Below, piece by piece: positions 1-7,544 of a stretch of DNA of 64,000 nt. The position numbers and the translations under genes were made by a program. This DNA is from JACCTU01 sp963769665 (GTDB lineage: Bacteria > Actinomycetota > Thermoleophilia > Gaiellales > Gaiellaceae). The stretch covers positions 496,001 through 560,000 of the forward strand of contig CAVYMQ010000003.1 of assembly GCA_963769665.1 (NCBI GenBank). The letters run 5' to 3'. Within the stretch, counting starts at the first letter, position 1. Every line of letters starts with the position of its first letter. The notes beneath the pieces are model-generated. The model ran no database searches, was not told the origin of the DNA, and saw nothing but the letters and a program-made list of their open reading frames with translations.

Positions 1-728
1 TTCAGCACCTCGCCGGAGACCTGCTCGCGCGGTGCGGCGATGATCGCCTCGATCGCCTCGGCGGTGTCGTCGACGTAGAGCCAGTCGCGCGAGGCGTGAC
101 CGTCGCCGTGGACGGTCAGCGGCAGGTCCTGCAGCGCCTGCGTGATGAAGCGCGGGATCACCTTCTCCGGATGCTGCCGCGGCCCGTAGTTGTTGAACGG
201 GCGCACGATTACGATCGGCAGCCCGTAGGTGACGAAGTACGAGTACGCGAGGCGATCGGCGCCGGCCTTCGTCGCCGCGTACGGAGAGCGCGGCTCGAGC
301 GGGTGGCGCTCGTCCATTGGCGCCGACTCGGCCGTGCCGTACACCTCGCTCGACGAGATGAGGATGAAGCGCTCGACAGGGCTGCGGCGACTCGCGTCGA
401 GCAGGATCTGCGTCCCCTCCACGTTCGTCGTCACGAACTCGGAAGCGCCGTCCTCGATCGACTTCTCGACGTGCGACTCGGCCGCAGCGTTGACGATCAC
501 GTCGCATTCCGAAACGACGCCGGCTACGAGCTCGACGTCGCGGATGTCCCCATGCACGAACGACAGGCGCTCGTGCGCCATCACCTCGGTCAGGTTCGCG
601 GGGTTGCCGGCGTACGTGAGCGCGTCGAGCGACACGACCTCGTACGGCGTCGCGCGAAGCAGATGGTGGATGAAGTTCGCGGCGATAAACCCCGCACCGC
701 CGGTGACGAGCACGCGCTTCGTCGGCAA
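1..728 (-). CDS. NAD-dependent nucleotide-sugar dehydratase/epimerase, RmlB-like (3' end outside window)
   Basis: Only the first ~242 codons are visible. Extended short-chain dehydrogenase acting on a nucleotide sugar, probably in surface-glycan precursor synthesis in the cytoplasm. Visible motifs are the Rossmann glycine motif GGAGFIA (residues ~10-16), the RmlB-type NAAAESHVEKS stretch (~80-90), SSSEVYG (~125-131) and catalytic YAATK (~150-154). Classical dTDP-glucose 4,6-dehydratases have Asp-Glu in the TDEVYG motif; here Ser precedes Glu, so the exact reaction is uncertain. The TTG at 728 is used because the preceding in-frame codon is the TAG stop of the upstream glycosyltransferase gene. 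The two genes abut with no gap and are surely co-transcribed. Confidence 0.85.
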   Translation of the reverse strand, partial: MPTKRVLVTGGAGFIAANFIHHLLRATPYEVVSLDALTYAGNPANLTEVMAHERLSFVHGDIRDVELVAGVVSECDVIVNAAAESHVEKSIEDGASEFVTTNVEGTQILLDASRRSPVERFILISSSEVYGTAESAPMDERHPLEPRSPYAATKAGADRLAYSYFVTYGLPIVIVRPFNNYGPRQHPEKVIPRFITQALQDLPLTVHGDGHASRDWLYVDDTAEAIEAIIAAPREQVSGEVL

Positions 729-1697
729 CTACAGCTCCTTCTCGATCGTGTAGAGGGGTCGACCCTCGACGTCCCGCTGGATTCTGCCTAGGTACTCCCC
801 GACGAGCGCGAGGATGAAGCCCTGGATCCCCAAGACGAAGAGAACGGCGACGCCGCCGAGGAGCGGCCCCGGGAAGTTGCCGCGGTCGATCCACCACCAG
901 ACGCCGTAGGCGCCGAGCGCGACCGCGAGCACGCTGCAGACGAGGCCGAGCGCGATGCCGATCCACTGGATCGGCTGCGGCCAGAAGCCGGCCAGGACGT
1001 GCAGCGCGAGCCGCGTCAGGCGAAGGGGCGAGTAGCGCGACCGGCCCTGTCGCGCAGCGTGGCCGACCTCCACCTCGACGACGCTTGCGCCGCCGGAGAG
1101 GATGAGCGCCTTCGTGAACTTCTGCTTGCCGATCGAGCCGAGCATCGGCTCGACGACTTCGCGGCGGTACGCGTTGAACGCGCAGCCGAAGTCCGAGATG
1201 TCCACGCCGGTGAAGCGCCGGAGCATTCCGTTGATCATCCGGCTCGGCAACGTTCTGCCCCACGAGTCGTGGCGAGCCTGACGGCGGCCGCTGGCCACGT
1301 CGGAGCCCGCCTCGACCGCGCTCACGAGCTTCGGGATGTCCTCCGGCTCGTTCTGGAGGTCGCCGTCCATCGTGACGAGGATCTCGCCGCGCGCGCGCGC
1401 GAGACCGGCCTGCATCGCGGGATGCTGGCCGAAGTTGCGCTTGAAGCGGACGACGCGCACGCGCGGGTCGGCGGCGTGCAGGCGCTCGAGCCGCGCAAAC
1501 GTCCCGTCGCGCGAGCCGTCGTCGACGAAGAGGATCTCGAACGTGCGGCCGTCCTGCTCGAGCGCAGCGACCGTGCGCCGGTAGAGCTCGTCGACCGTCG
1601 CCTCTTCTTCGAAGATCGGGACGATCATGGAGACGCTCGGCGCGGGCTCCGGCTCGGCAGACGCCGAGGGAACCGCGAACACCTCGGGTTCGGCCAT
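729..1697 (-). CDS. GtrB/DPM1-like family 2 glycosyltransferase with C-terminal membrane helices
   Basis: 322 aa. GT-A glycosyltransferase that would move a sugar from a nucleotide donor to a polyprenyl-phosphate carrier at the cytoplasmic membrane face. The GT2 domain starts near residue 23 (MIVPIFEEE), with FVDDGSRDGT and the metal-binding region TMDGDLQNEPEDIP. Two hydrophobic helices occupy about residues 240-305, as in GtrB/ArnC enzymes. The first ~22 residues (Ala/Pro/Glu-rich) look dispensable, so a later start is possible. It is transcribed together with the dehydratase that follows at 728. A GtrA-like partner exists in this window at 57468-57923 but is not linked to this gene. Confidence 0.88.
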   Translation of the reverse strand: MAEPEVFAVPSASAEPEPAPSVSMIVPIFEEEATVDELYRRTVAALEQDGRTFEILFVDDGSRDGTFARLERLHAADPRVRVVRFKRNFGQHPAMQAGLARARGEILVTMDGDLQNEPEDIPKLVSAVEAGSDVASGRRQARHDSWGRTLPSRMINGMLRRFTGVDISDFGCAFNAYRREVVEPMLGSIGKQKFTKALILSGGASVVEVEVGHAARQGRSRYSPLRLTRLALHVLAGFWPQPIQWIGIALGLVCSVLAVALGAYGVWWWIDRGNFPGPLLGGVAVLFVLGIQGFILALVGEYLGRIQRDVEGRPLYTIEKEL

Positions 1698-1725
1698 CGT
1701 CGGCCTGAGCCTACACTCACGCTCC

Positions 1726-2274
1726 GTGGCGGAGATCTTCGCGCCCGGTGAGCCCGTCGTCGTCCGTCACGTCTGGCGGGGGAACACGTTTCTCGTGTGG
1801 TCCGCGGTCGCTGTGCACGACGACGACGAGCTGCTCGCGCTCTGGCTGCCGCCGGGGGCGCCGTGCCTGCGACCGGCTGTGCGCTCCGAGCTGCCCTACG
1901 AGCAGCAGCTCGTGGAGCGTCCGTGGCGCGCGCCCGGGGTGTTGCAACTCTGGCCCGCCGGAGCGGCGCACGCGGTGTGGGTCTTCGAGACGGGCTGGTA
2001 CGTCAACCTCCAGGAGCCGTTCCGCCGAACGGCGACCGGCTTCGACACCGCCGACCAGCTGCTCGACCTCGTGCGTTCGCGGGAAGGCGAGTGGCGCTGG
2101 AAGGACGAGGACGAGCTCGCCGCGGGGGTCGCGGGCGGTTACGTCTCCGAGGACGAAGCGCACGCGATCCGCGCGGAGGCAGAGCGCGTGATCGAGGCCG
2201 ACGCGTTCCCGACCGGCTGGGAGGGTTGGGAACCGGACCCGTCGTGGCCGGTCCCCAACCTTCCGAAGCGCTAG
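1726..2274 (+). CDS. DUF402 family protein
   Basis: 182 aa. It resembles DUF402 proteins, a family that includes nucleoside di/triphosphatases (Bacillus/Staphylococcus NtdP) and FAU-1-like RNA-binding proteins. Family signs are the N-terminal strand RHVWRGNTFLVW, the central GWYVNLQEPFRRT and the acidic stretch WKDEDELAAGV followed by a C-terminal helical tail. The GTG at 1726 fits the conserved N-terminus; an upstream in-frame ATG at 1627 would lie inside the divergent glycosyltransferase gene. The 3' end overlaps the convergent MFS gene by 4 bases. The substrate cannot be told from sequence alone. Confidence 0.75.
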   Translation: MAEIFAPGEPVVVRHVWRGNTFLVWSAVAVHDDDELLALWLPPGAPCLRPAVRSELPYEQQLVERPWRAPGVLQLWPAGAAHAVWVFETGWYVNLQEPFRRTATGFDTADQLLDLVRSREGEWRWKDEDELAAGVAGGYVSEDEAHAIRAEAERVIEADAFPTGWEGWEPDPSWPVPNLPKR

Positions 2275-3692
2275 GCGGCTTCCGCCAGCGCGGGCTCGGC
2301 GGCGACCGCCTCGCCCTTCACCTTGCCCGGGATCGCCAGCGCGGCGAGCGCCCCGAAGGCGACGACGATCGCGCCAACCCACGTCGCGACGACGAGACCG
2401 TCGTTGAACGCCTCGGGCGACGCGTAGCCGCCATAGCTCGAGAACACCGACGCGAGCACCGCGACGCCGAAGACGCCGCCGACCTCGCGGATTGCGTTGT
2501 TCGCACCGGACGCCTTGCCCTCCTCGGCCGGGCTGACCGCGCTGAGGATGACGTTCGCCATCGGTGCGAAGAACATCCCCATCCCGATCCCCGACACGAT
2601 GAACGGGCCGACGAGCGACGTGTAGCCGACCGTCGCGGTCGAGGCGGCCGCGATCCAGGCGAGCCCGATCGCCTGCAGCGTGAGCCCGGTTGCGAGGATC
2701 GGCCGCGAGCCGATCTTGTCCGAGAGCGCCCCCGCGATCGGCGCGACGACCATCGGCATCGCAGTCCACGGCAGCACGCGGAGGCCCGCCTCGAGCGGCG
2801 AGTAGCCCTGCGCGGTCTGGAAGAACTGCGTCAGCAGGAAGATCGAGCCGAACATCCCGAAGGACATCGCGAGCGACGCGCCGTTCGCCGCCGCGAAGCT
2901 GCGGTTGCGGAAGAAGCGCATCGGGAGCATCGGCCGCGGCGTGCGCAGCTCCCAAAGCACGAACGCGACGAGCAACCCGACGCCGCCGATCAACGACGCG
3001 ACGATCGACGGGCTCGCCCAACCGTCGCCGTTGCCGTTCACGAGGCCCCAGACGACGCCGAGCAGACCCGTGCTCGCGAGCGCGAGCCCGGGCAGGTCGA
3101 GCGCCTTCTCCGGCCCGTGGCTCTCGCGCAGCTGCGTGATCGCGAGCGGGACGAGCGCGATCCCGACGGGGACGTTGAGCCAGAAGATCCACTGCCAGGA
3201 GATGCCCTCGATCACGAGGCCGCCGACGAGCGGGCCGCTGGCGATCGCGATACCGCCCACCGCGCCCCAGATCCCGAGCGCGACGCCGCGGCGCGCGGCC
3301 GGGAACGCGTCGGAGAGGATCGTCAGCGTCAGCGGCATCACGAGCGCGCCGCCGAGGCCCTGCGCGGCGCGGGCGGCGATGAGCGCGTCCATCGACGGTG
3401 CGAGCGCAGCGGCTGCCGAGGCGACGGTGAAGAGCGCGATGCCGATCGCGAACATGCGGCGCCGGCCGAAGCGGTCGCCGAGCGCGGCGCCGGTCAAGAG
3501 GAACACCGCAAAGGTCAGGGTGTACGCGTTCACCGTCCACTCGAGCTCCTCGATCGAGGCGCCGAGGTCGACCCGGATCACCGGGAGCGCGGTCGACACG
3601 ACGAGGTTGTCGAGGACGACCATGAAGAGGCCGACCGAGGTGATCGCGAGCGTCCAGAGCGTCCGAGCCCTGGATCCGGTCTTGTCGAACAT
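2271..3692 (-). CDS. MFS drug efflux transporter, DHA2 (EmrB/QacA) type
   Basis: 473 aa with about 14 hydrophobic helices; proton-driven exporter in the cytoplasmic membrane. DHA2 marks include the helix-1 motif LDNLVVSTALPVI and the loop 2-3 motif GDRFGRRRMF. The ATG at 3692 has a strong Shine-Dalgarno (GGAAGGAG about 6 bases upstream). An in-frame ATG at 3737 would add 15 residues that resemble the 5' leader, so 3692 is preferred. It lies directly downstream of a TetR regulator on the same strand, the usual arrangement for an efflux pump derepressed by its substrate. The substrate is unknown. Confidence 0.9.
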   Translation of the reverse strand: MFDKTGSRARTLWTLAITSVGLFMVVLDNLVVSTALPVIRVDLGASIEELEWTVNAYTLTFAVFLLTGAALGDRFGRRRMFAIGIALFTVASAAAALAPSMDALIAARAAQGLGGALVMPLTLTILSDAFPAARRGVALGIWGAVGGIAIASGPLVGGLVIEGISWQWIFWLNVPVGIALVPLAITQLRESHGPEKALDLPGLALASTGLLGVVWGLVNGNGDGWASPSIVASLIGGVGLLVAFVLWELRTPRPMLPMRFFRNRSFAAANGASLAMSFGMFGSIFLLTQFFQTAQGYSPLEAGLRVLPWTAMPMVVAPIAGALSDKIGSRPILATGLTLQAIGLAWIAAASTATVGYTSLVGPFIVSGIGMGMFFAPMANVILSAVSPAEEGKASGANNAIREVGGVFGVAVLASVFSSYGGYASPEAFNDGLVVATWVGAIVVAFGALAALAIPGKVKGEAVAAEPALAEAA

Positions 3693-3734
3693 CGTGCTGC
3701 TCCTTCCGCTCTCGCTGTCTAGGTACTGACTCAT

Positions 3735-3742
3735 CACTTACT
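3735..3742. promoter_or_regulatory. Possible TetR half-site before the MFS gene
   Basis: CACTTACT here matches 8 of the 9 bases of one arm of the 20-bp palindrome found upstream of tetR (4326-4345). It lies 43-50 bases upstream of the MFS start, in the short gap between the two genes. No matching second arm is obvious, so it would be a weak or single-half operator. Confidence 0.35.
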
Positions 3743-3761
3743 TTGGGTCGAAAAAAAGTCC

Positions 3762-4316
3762 CTACGCGTCCTCGCGGCAGCCGTCGACGAGCCGGCGGGC
3801 CCACGGCTCGTCGGAGTTGAGGAGGTCCATCGCCGCGACGACGTTGAGCAGCATCCCCTTCGCGAAGAAGTCGCCGAGCTTGGCCGGCCCGACGCCTGAG
3901 ACGCGCTCCGTCCAGGTGAAGAGGTCGCCGTAGCCCTCGCGCACGACCGCGCGGATCTCCGGGTCGTCGCACGAGGCGTAGGCCTGCATCTGGGCCATCA
4001 GCCGGCTTCGGTCGAGCAGCAGAGCCATGTAGGCCTCGCCCATGGCCTCGAGCGCTTCCTCGCCGCGCTTCCCCTCGGTCGCCCGCTGGAACGTCTCGAG
4101 CGTCTCACGAAAGCCGCGGCGGACGCTCGCGATGAAGAGCTCCTTCTTCGTCCCGAACAGCCGGAAGAGGTACGGCTGCGAGATCCCGGCGCGGTCGGCG
4201 ATCGTTTCCGTCGACGTGCCGTGGTAGCCGGTCGAGGCGAACTCGCCCCTTGCCGCCTCGAGGATCGCTTCGCGGCGCTCCTCGGCCGACATCCGGGTGG
4301 TCGCGGCGGGGCTCAT
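3762..4316 (-). CDS. TetR family transcriptional repressor
   Basis: 184 aa. The N-terminal helix-turn-helix spans about residues 12-58 and shows the typical YHGTSTETIADRAGIS recognition region followed by YLFRLFGTKKELF. The helical C-terminal ligand domain is not diagnostic of any inducer. It sits just upstream of the DHA2 efflux gene (70 bases between them), so it most likely represses the pump and itself. The operator candidate at 4326-4345 begins 10 bases upstream of the start codon, and a half-site lies before the pump. Confidence 0.9.
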   Translation of the reverse strand: MSPAATTRMSAEERREAILEAARGEFASTGYHGTSTETIADRAGISQPYLFRLFGTKKELFIASVRRGFRETLETFQRATEGKRGEEALEAMGEAYMALLLDRSRLMAQMQAYASCDDPEIRAVVREGYGDLFTWTERVSGVGPAKLGDFFAKGMLLNVVAAMDLLNSDEPWARRLVDGCREDA

Positions 4317-4325
4317 AACTCGAGA

Positions 4326-4345
4326 GAGTAAGTGGTCACTTACTC
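4326..4345. promoter_or_regulatory. TetR operator: perfect 9-bp inverted repeat
   Basis: The arms GAGTAAGTG and CACTTACTC are perfect inverted repeats separated by 2 bases (GT), giving a 20-bp near-palindrome typical in size and symmetry for TetR-family operators. It starts 10 bases upstream of the TetR start and overlaps the last codons of the upstream epimerase gene, suggesting autorepression of the tetR-MFS unit. Confidence 0.75.
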
Positions 4346-5310
4346 CCTGTCAAGGCCCTGCTGCGGTACCAGGCGATCGTCCGGGCGAGACCCTCGTCGA
4401 GCTCGACCTGTGACTCGAAGCCGAGCAGGTTCCTCGCCTTGTCGACGTTCGGGATGCGCAACTCCACGTCGGTGTAGTGGAGCGGTCTGAAGACGATCTC
4501 CCCGGTCGCCTCGGTCGCGCGCTTGATGCGCTGCGCGAGGTCGTAAATCGTCACCGCGGAGCGCGCGTTGCCGATGTTGAAGCTCTCGCCGACGGCGTTC
4601 GGGTGCTCGAGCGCGAGCAGCGTCCCCTCGACCATGTCGTCGACGTAGCACCACGCGCGAATCTGCGAGCCGTCGCCGTGGATCGTCAGGTCCTGGCCGG
4701 CGAGCGCCGCCTCGATGAACGCGCGGATCGCGCCGCCGCCCATCTGCTCCGGTCCGTAGACGTTGAACGGCCGCACCGACGTCGTCGGCAGGCCGAGCTC
4801 GGCGTGGTAGGCGTGCGCCATGTGCTCGCCCGCGAGCTTCGAGACCGCGTAGGTCCAGCGCGCCTCGCCGACCGAGCCGGTGACGCTCAGGCTCGTTTCG
4901 GCGACGCGAAACGCCTGCGAGCCGAAGACCTCGCTCGTCGAGAAGTCGACGAGCCGCTCGAGCGTGTCATGCGTCGCCAGCCCCGCCTCGAGCACGTTGT
5001 AGGTGCCGATCACGTTGACGCGCATCGTCCGCACCGGGCTCTCGAGCACGGTGTCCACTCCGGCGATCCCGGCGCAGTGGACGATGTGCGTCACGCCCTT
5101 CGCGTGCGCGCCGAGCGTGTCGGGGTCGAGGACGTCGCCCTGGACGAAGGTCAGGTTCGGGTGCTCCAGCAGGTCGCTCGCCGAGAGGGCGTCCCGGTGG
5201 AGGTTGTCGAGGGCCACGATCTCGTTGCGGTCCACGAGCCGACGGGCGAGCGTCGTGCCGATGAAACCCGCGCCGCCGGTGATCAGGATGCGCTTGCCCT
5301 CGAGCGCCAC
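4336..5310 (-). CDS. NAD-dependent nucleotide-sugar epimerase/dehydratase (GalE-like)
   Basis: 324 aa, the usual length for this family. Extended SDR acting on a nucleotide sugar. The glycine motif GGAGFIG is at residues ~13-19, STSEVFG gives the catalytic Ser/Thr region, and YAVSK is the catalytic Tyr-Lys pair; NVYGPEQ and GDGSQIRAW are substrate-region signatures. It could be a UDP-glucose 4-epimerase or a related dehydratase; the sequence does not separate these. It runs toward the tetR gene, and the TetR operator overlaps its stop codon. It probably belongs functionally to the surface-glycan genes nearby. Confidence 0.85.
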   Translation of the reverse strand: MALEGKRILITGGAGFIGTTLARRLVDRNEIVALDNLHRDALSASDLLEHPNLTFVQGDVLDPDTLGAHAKGVTHIVHCAGIAGVDTVLESPVRTMRVNVIGTYNVLEAGLATHDTLERLVDFSTSEVFGSQAFRVAETSLSVTGSVGEARWTYAVSKLAGEHMAHAYHAELGLPTTSVRPFNVYGPEQMGGGAIRAFIEAALAGQDLTIHGDGSQIRAWCYVDDMVEGTLLALEHPNAVGESFNIGNARSAVTIYDLAQRIKRATEATGEIVFRPLHYTDVELRIPNVDKARNLLGFESQVELDEGLARTIAWYRSRALTGSK

Positions 5311-5343
5311 GCGGCCACTCTACCCCCGGCTACCCTGAGGCCC

Positions 5344-5685
5344 ATGACTCTGCTCGCGACAGCCGTCACGGCACTGACGATCACCGTCTGGCCGGGGGGC
5401 ATGGACGGTCCGTCGGAGCGGTGGACGCTGCGCTGCGGGCCGACCGGCGGGACGCTGCCCGCGCGGGTCGCCGCCTGCCGCAAGCTCAACTCGCTCTCGG
5501 CGCCGTTCCGGCCGATCCGAAAAGACGTGGCCTGCACGCAGATCTACGGGGGGCCGTCGGTCGCCCGTGTCACCGGGCTCTTCCGCGGCAACCGCATCTG
5601 GGCCGAGTTCCGCCGCCGCGACGGCTGCGAGATCGGCCGCTGGGAGCGGGTGCGACCGCTCCTGCCGCCCGGCGGCAGCGCGTAG
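5344..5685 (+). CDS. SSI-like (subtilisin inhibitor, family I16) protein with shortened signal
   Basis: 113 aa. The pattern fits Streptomyces subtilisin inhibitor-like proteins. An N-terminal strand ALTITVW is followed by LRCGPTGG, then AAC (two cysteines 14 apart), CTQIYGGPSVARVTG, and a final DGCEIGRW, giving the two disulfide pairs of the family. SSI proteins normally block extracellular serine proteases. Here only ~9 residues precede the first strand, so a complete signal peptide is missing, and no upstream in-frame start adds one. It may be poorly secreted, or use a minimal signal. The ATP-grasp gene starts 12 bases downstream. Confidence 0.7.
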   Translation: MTLLATAVTALTITVWPGGMDGPSERWTLRCGPTGGTLPARVAACRKLNSLSAPFRPIRKDVACTQIYGGPSVARVTGLFRGNRIWAEFRRRDGCEIGRWERVRPLLPPGGSA

Positions 5686-5697
5686 CGTTTCGCCGTC

Positions 5698-6906
5698 GTG
5701 AAGACGGTTCTCTTCGTCGGCGCCGGCCGACACCAACGCCGAGCGATCGCGCAGGCGCGAGCGCAAGGTCTCCGCGTCGTCGCGGTCGACCGCAACCCTG
5801 ACGCGCCCGGGCTTGCGGCGGCAGACGTCGCGGAGGTCGTCGACTTCAGCGACGTCGACGCGGTGATCGAGGTGGGGCGGCGGCACGCAGTCGACGGCGT
5901 GCTCACGATCTCCGCCGACCGCGCGGTGCCCATCGTTGCAGCGGTCGCCGAGGCGCTCGGCCTGCCGGGGATCGGCACGGACACCGCGTACGTGATGACG
6001 CAGAAGATCGCGATGCGGCGCGTGCTCGCCGACGCGGGCGTCACCCAACCGGAGTTCGCGGCCGTGCGGAACGTGCACGAGGGCTACGCGGCGCTCGAAC
6101 GTGTCGGGCTGCCCGCGGTGCTCAAGCCCGCCGACTCCGGTGGCCAACGCGGTGTCTTCCGGCTCGAGACCGCCGATGATCTCGAGCGGCACCTGCACGT
6201 CGCCCTAGGCGAGTCGCCGACCGAGGAAGCGATCATCGAGGCCTACGTCGAGGGACTCGAGCTGAACGGGCTCGTGATCGTGCGCGACGGCGAGGCGTTC
6301 CCGCTCACGCTGTCCGACCGGCTCCGCCCGCCCGGGATCGGTTTCGGCGTCGGCTGGATCCACGTCTACCCGGCGACGATCTACGCCGACCAGCTCGAGG
6401 AAGCCGAGCGCGTTGCGGTGCACGCGGTGCGTGCGCTCGGGCTCCGCGACGGGATCGCCTTCCCGCAGCTGCTCGCGACGGACGACGGGCGCGTGCTCGT
6501 GATCGAGGTCGCGGCACGGATCCCCGGTGGCCAGATGGCCGACCTCGCCCGCCACGCGGTCGGTGTCGACCTCGTCGAGATCGCGCTGCTCCAGGCGCTC
6601 GGCGAGGAGGTTCCGGACGAGATTGCGCTCCCACGCTTCTCGCAGCCGCTCGCGATCCGCTTCCTCACCGCGTCGCCGGGCCCGCTGCCGACCGGGACGG
6701 TGACCGAGATCGGGAGCCTCGAGAAGGTGAGCGCGTTCCCGGGGGTCGTGCAGGCCGACGTCTATCTCTCCGTGGGTGAGACGATCCGCCCCGTGCAGCT
6801 GGACGGCGACCGGCGTGGCTACGTGATCGCGATCGCGGACACGAACGTCGAGGCGCTCGAGCGCGCGGAGGCGGCCGCGCAGCTCGTGGACGTGGTGGTC
6901 GAGTGA
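5698..6906 (+). CDS. ATP-grasp ligase (PurK/carbamoyl-phosphate-synthase-like)
   Basis: 402 aa from GTG. An N-terminal Rossmann-like pre-ATP-grasp domain (residues ~1-105, VLFVGAGRHQRRAI) is followed by the ATP-grasp fold. There, KPADSGGQRGVF contacts nucleotide and LLATDDGRVLVIEVAARIPGG carries the late acidic/Asn region. Such enzymes form acyl-phosphates and join a carboxylate to an amine or thiol. The next gene starts within its stop codon (4-base GTGA overlap) and encodes a NodB-like protein, then comes a second ATP-grasp enzyme. The three are translationally coupled and surely act together, perhaps adding an amino-acid or peptide decoration to a glycan. The substrate is not recognisable. 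Confidence 0.85.
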   Translation: MKTVLFVGAGRHQRRAIAQARAQGLRVVAVDRNPDAPGLAAADVAEVVDFSDVDAVIEVGRRHAVDGVLTISADRAVPIVAAVAEALGLPGIGTDTAYVMTQKIAMRRVLADAGVTQPEFAAVRNVHEGYAALERVGLPAVLKPADSGGQRGVFRLETADDLERHLHVALGESPTEEAIIEAYVEGLELNGLVIVRDGEAFPLTLSDRLRPPGIGFGVGWIHVYPATIYADQLEEAERVAVHAVRALGLRDGIAFPQLLATDDGRVLVIEVAARIPGGQMADLARHAVGVDLVEIALLQALGEEVPDEIALPRFSQPLAIRFLTASPGPLPTGTVTEIGSLEKVSAFPGVVQADVYLSVGETIRPVQLDGDRRGYVIAIADTNVEALERAEAAAQLVDVVVE

Positions 6907-7544
6907 CCTGCGCGTTCGACCTGGCGCACTACGGCGAGCTGCTCGACGCGGCGAAGGCCGGCGGGTACCGGTTCGCGACGTTCGACCGCTCACCGCTTCC
7001 CGGCGACCTGTTCCTCCGCCACGACGTCGACCTCTCGCTCGACGCCGCCCTGCAGCTCGCGGAGCTGGAGTCGGAGGCCGAGACGGAGGCCACGTACTTC
7101 CTGATGACGCGGAGCGTCTTCTACAACCTCGCGTCGGAGGAGGGCGAGCACGCGCTTGCGCGCCTGCGGGAGCTCGGACATCGCGTCGGCCACCACGCCG
7201 TGAACCCGAACATCGACCTGGACGCACGCTTCGACCCCGTCGTCGCGTGGCACAACCCGAACCCGGAGTTCATGGCCGGGCTCGTGGAGGGAGCGGTGAA
7301 CGTGATGTCCGAGCCCTGGTTCTCGCGCGACCACTACCGCTCGGACTCGAACCAGCACTGGCGAGTGGGCTGCCCGCACGCCGAGCTCGCGGCCGCCGAG
7401 TTCGAGTGGCTGCAGCTGCTCACCCATCCCGAGATCTGGGTCTATCCGGGCGAGACGATGCGCGACACGATGCACTCGATGCTGGACGCAGAGCGCGAAC
7501 GCGACCTCGAACGGCTCGCTGCGGACCGGATCGACCTGTCGTGA
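6903..7544 (+). CDS. NodB-like polysaccharide deacetylase-family protein
   Basis: 213 aa from GTG. The N-terminal half shows the DVD-type first metal motif of some CE4-like proteins (FLRHDVDLSLDAALQLAELE) and, further on, a His-rich turn HRVGHHAVNP that would correspond to the second metal motif. The C-terminal part contains WRVGCPH and LTHPEIWVYPG, close to the last catalytic His region. It is shorter than secreted chitin deacetylases and has no signal peptide, so it probably acts in the cytoplasm on a soluble sugar intermediate. It overlaps the flanking ATP-grasp genes by 4 bases on both sides. Confidence 0.75.
   Translation: MTCAFDLAHYGELLDAAKAGGYRFATFDRSPLPGDLFLRHDVDLSLDAALQLAELESEAETEATYFLMTRSVFYNLASEEGEHALARLRELGHRVGHHAVNPNIDLDARFDPVVAWHNPNPEFMAGLVEGAVNVMSEPWFSRDHYRSDSNQHWRVGCPHAELAAAEFEWLQLLTHPEIWVYPGETMRDTMHSMLDAERERDLERLAADRIDLS

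Noticed and set aside
96..3722. Long open frames antisense to genes (for example 96-791, 1797-3722)
   Set aside because: High GC gives long stop-free frames opposite real genes. Their translations are Arg/Ala/Asp-rich without motifs, while the opposite strand encodes recognisable families.
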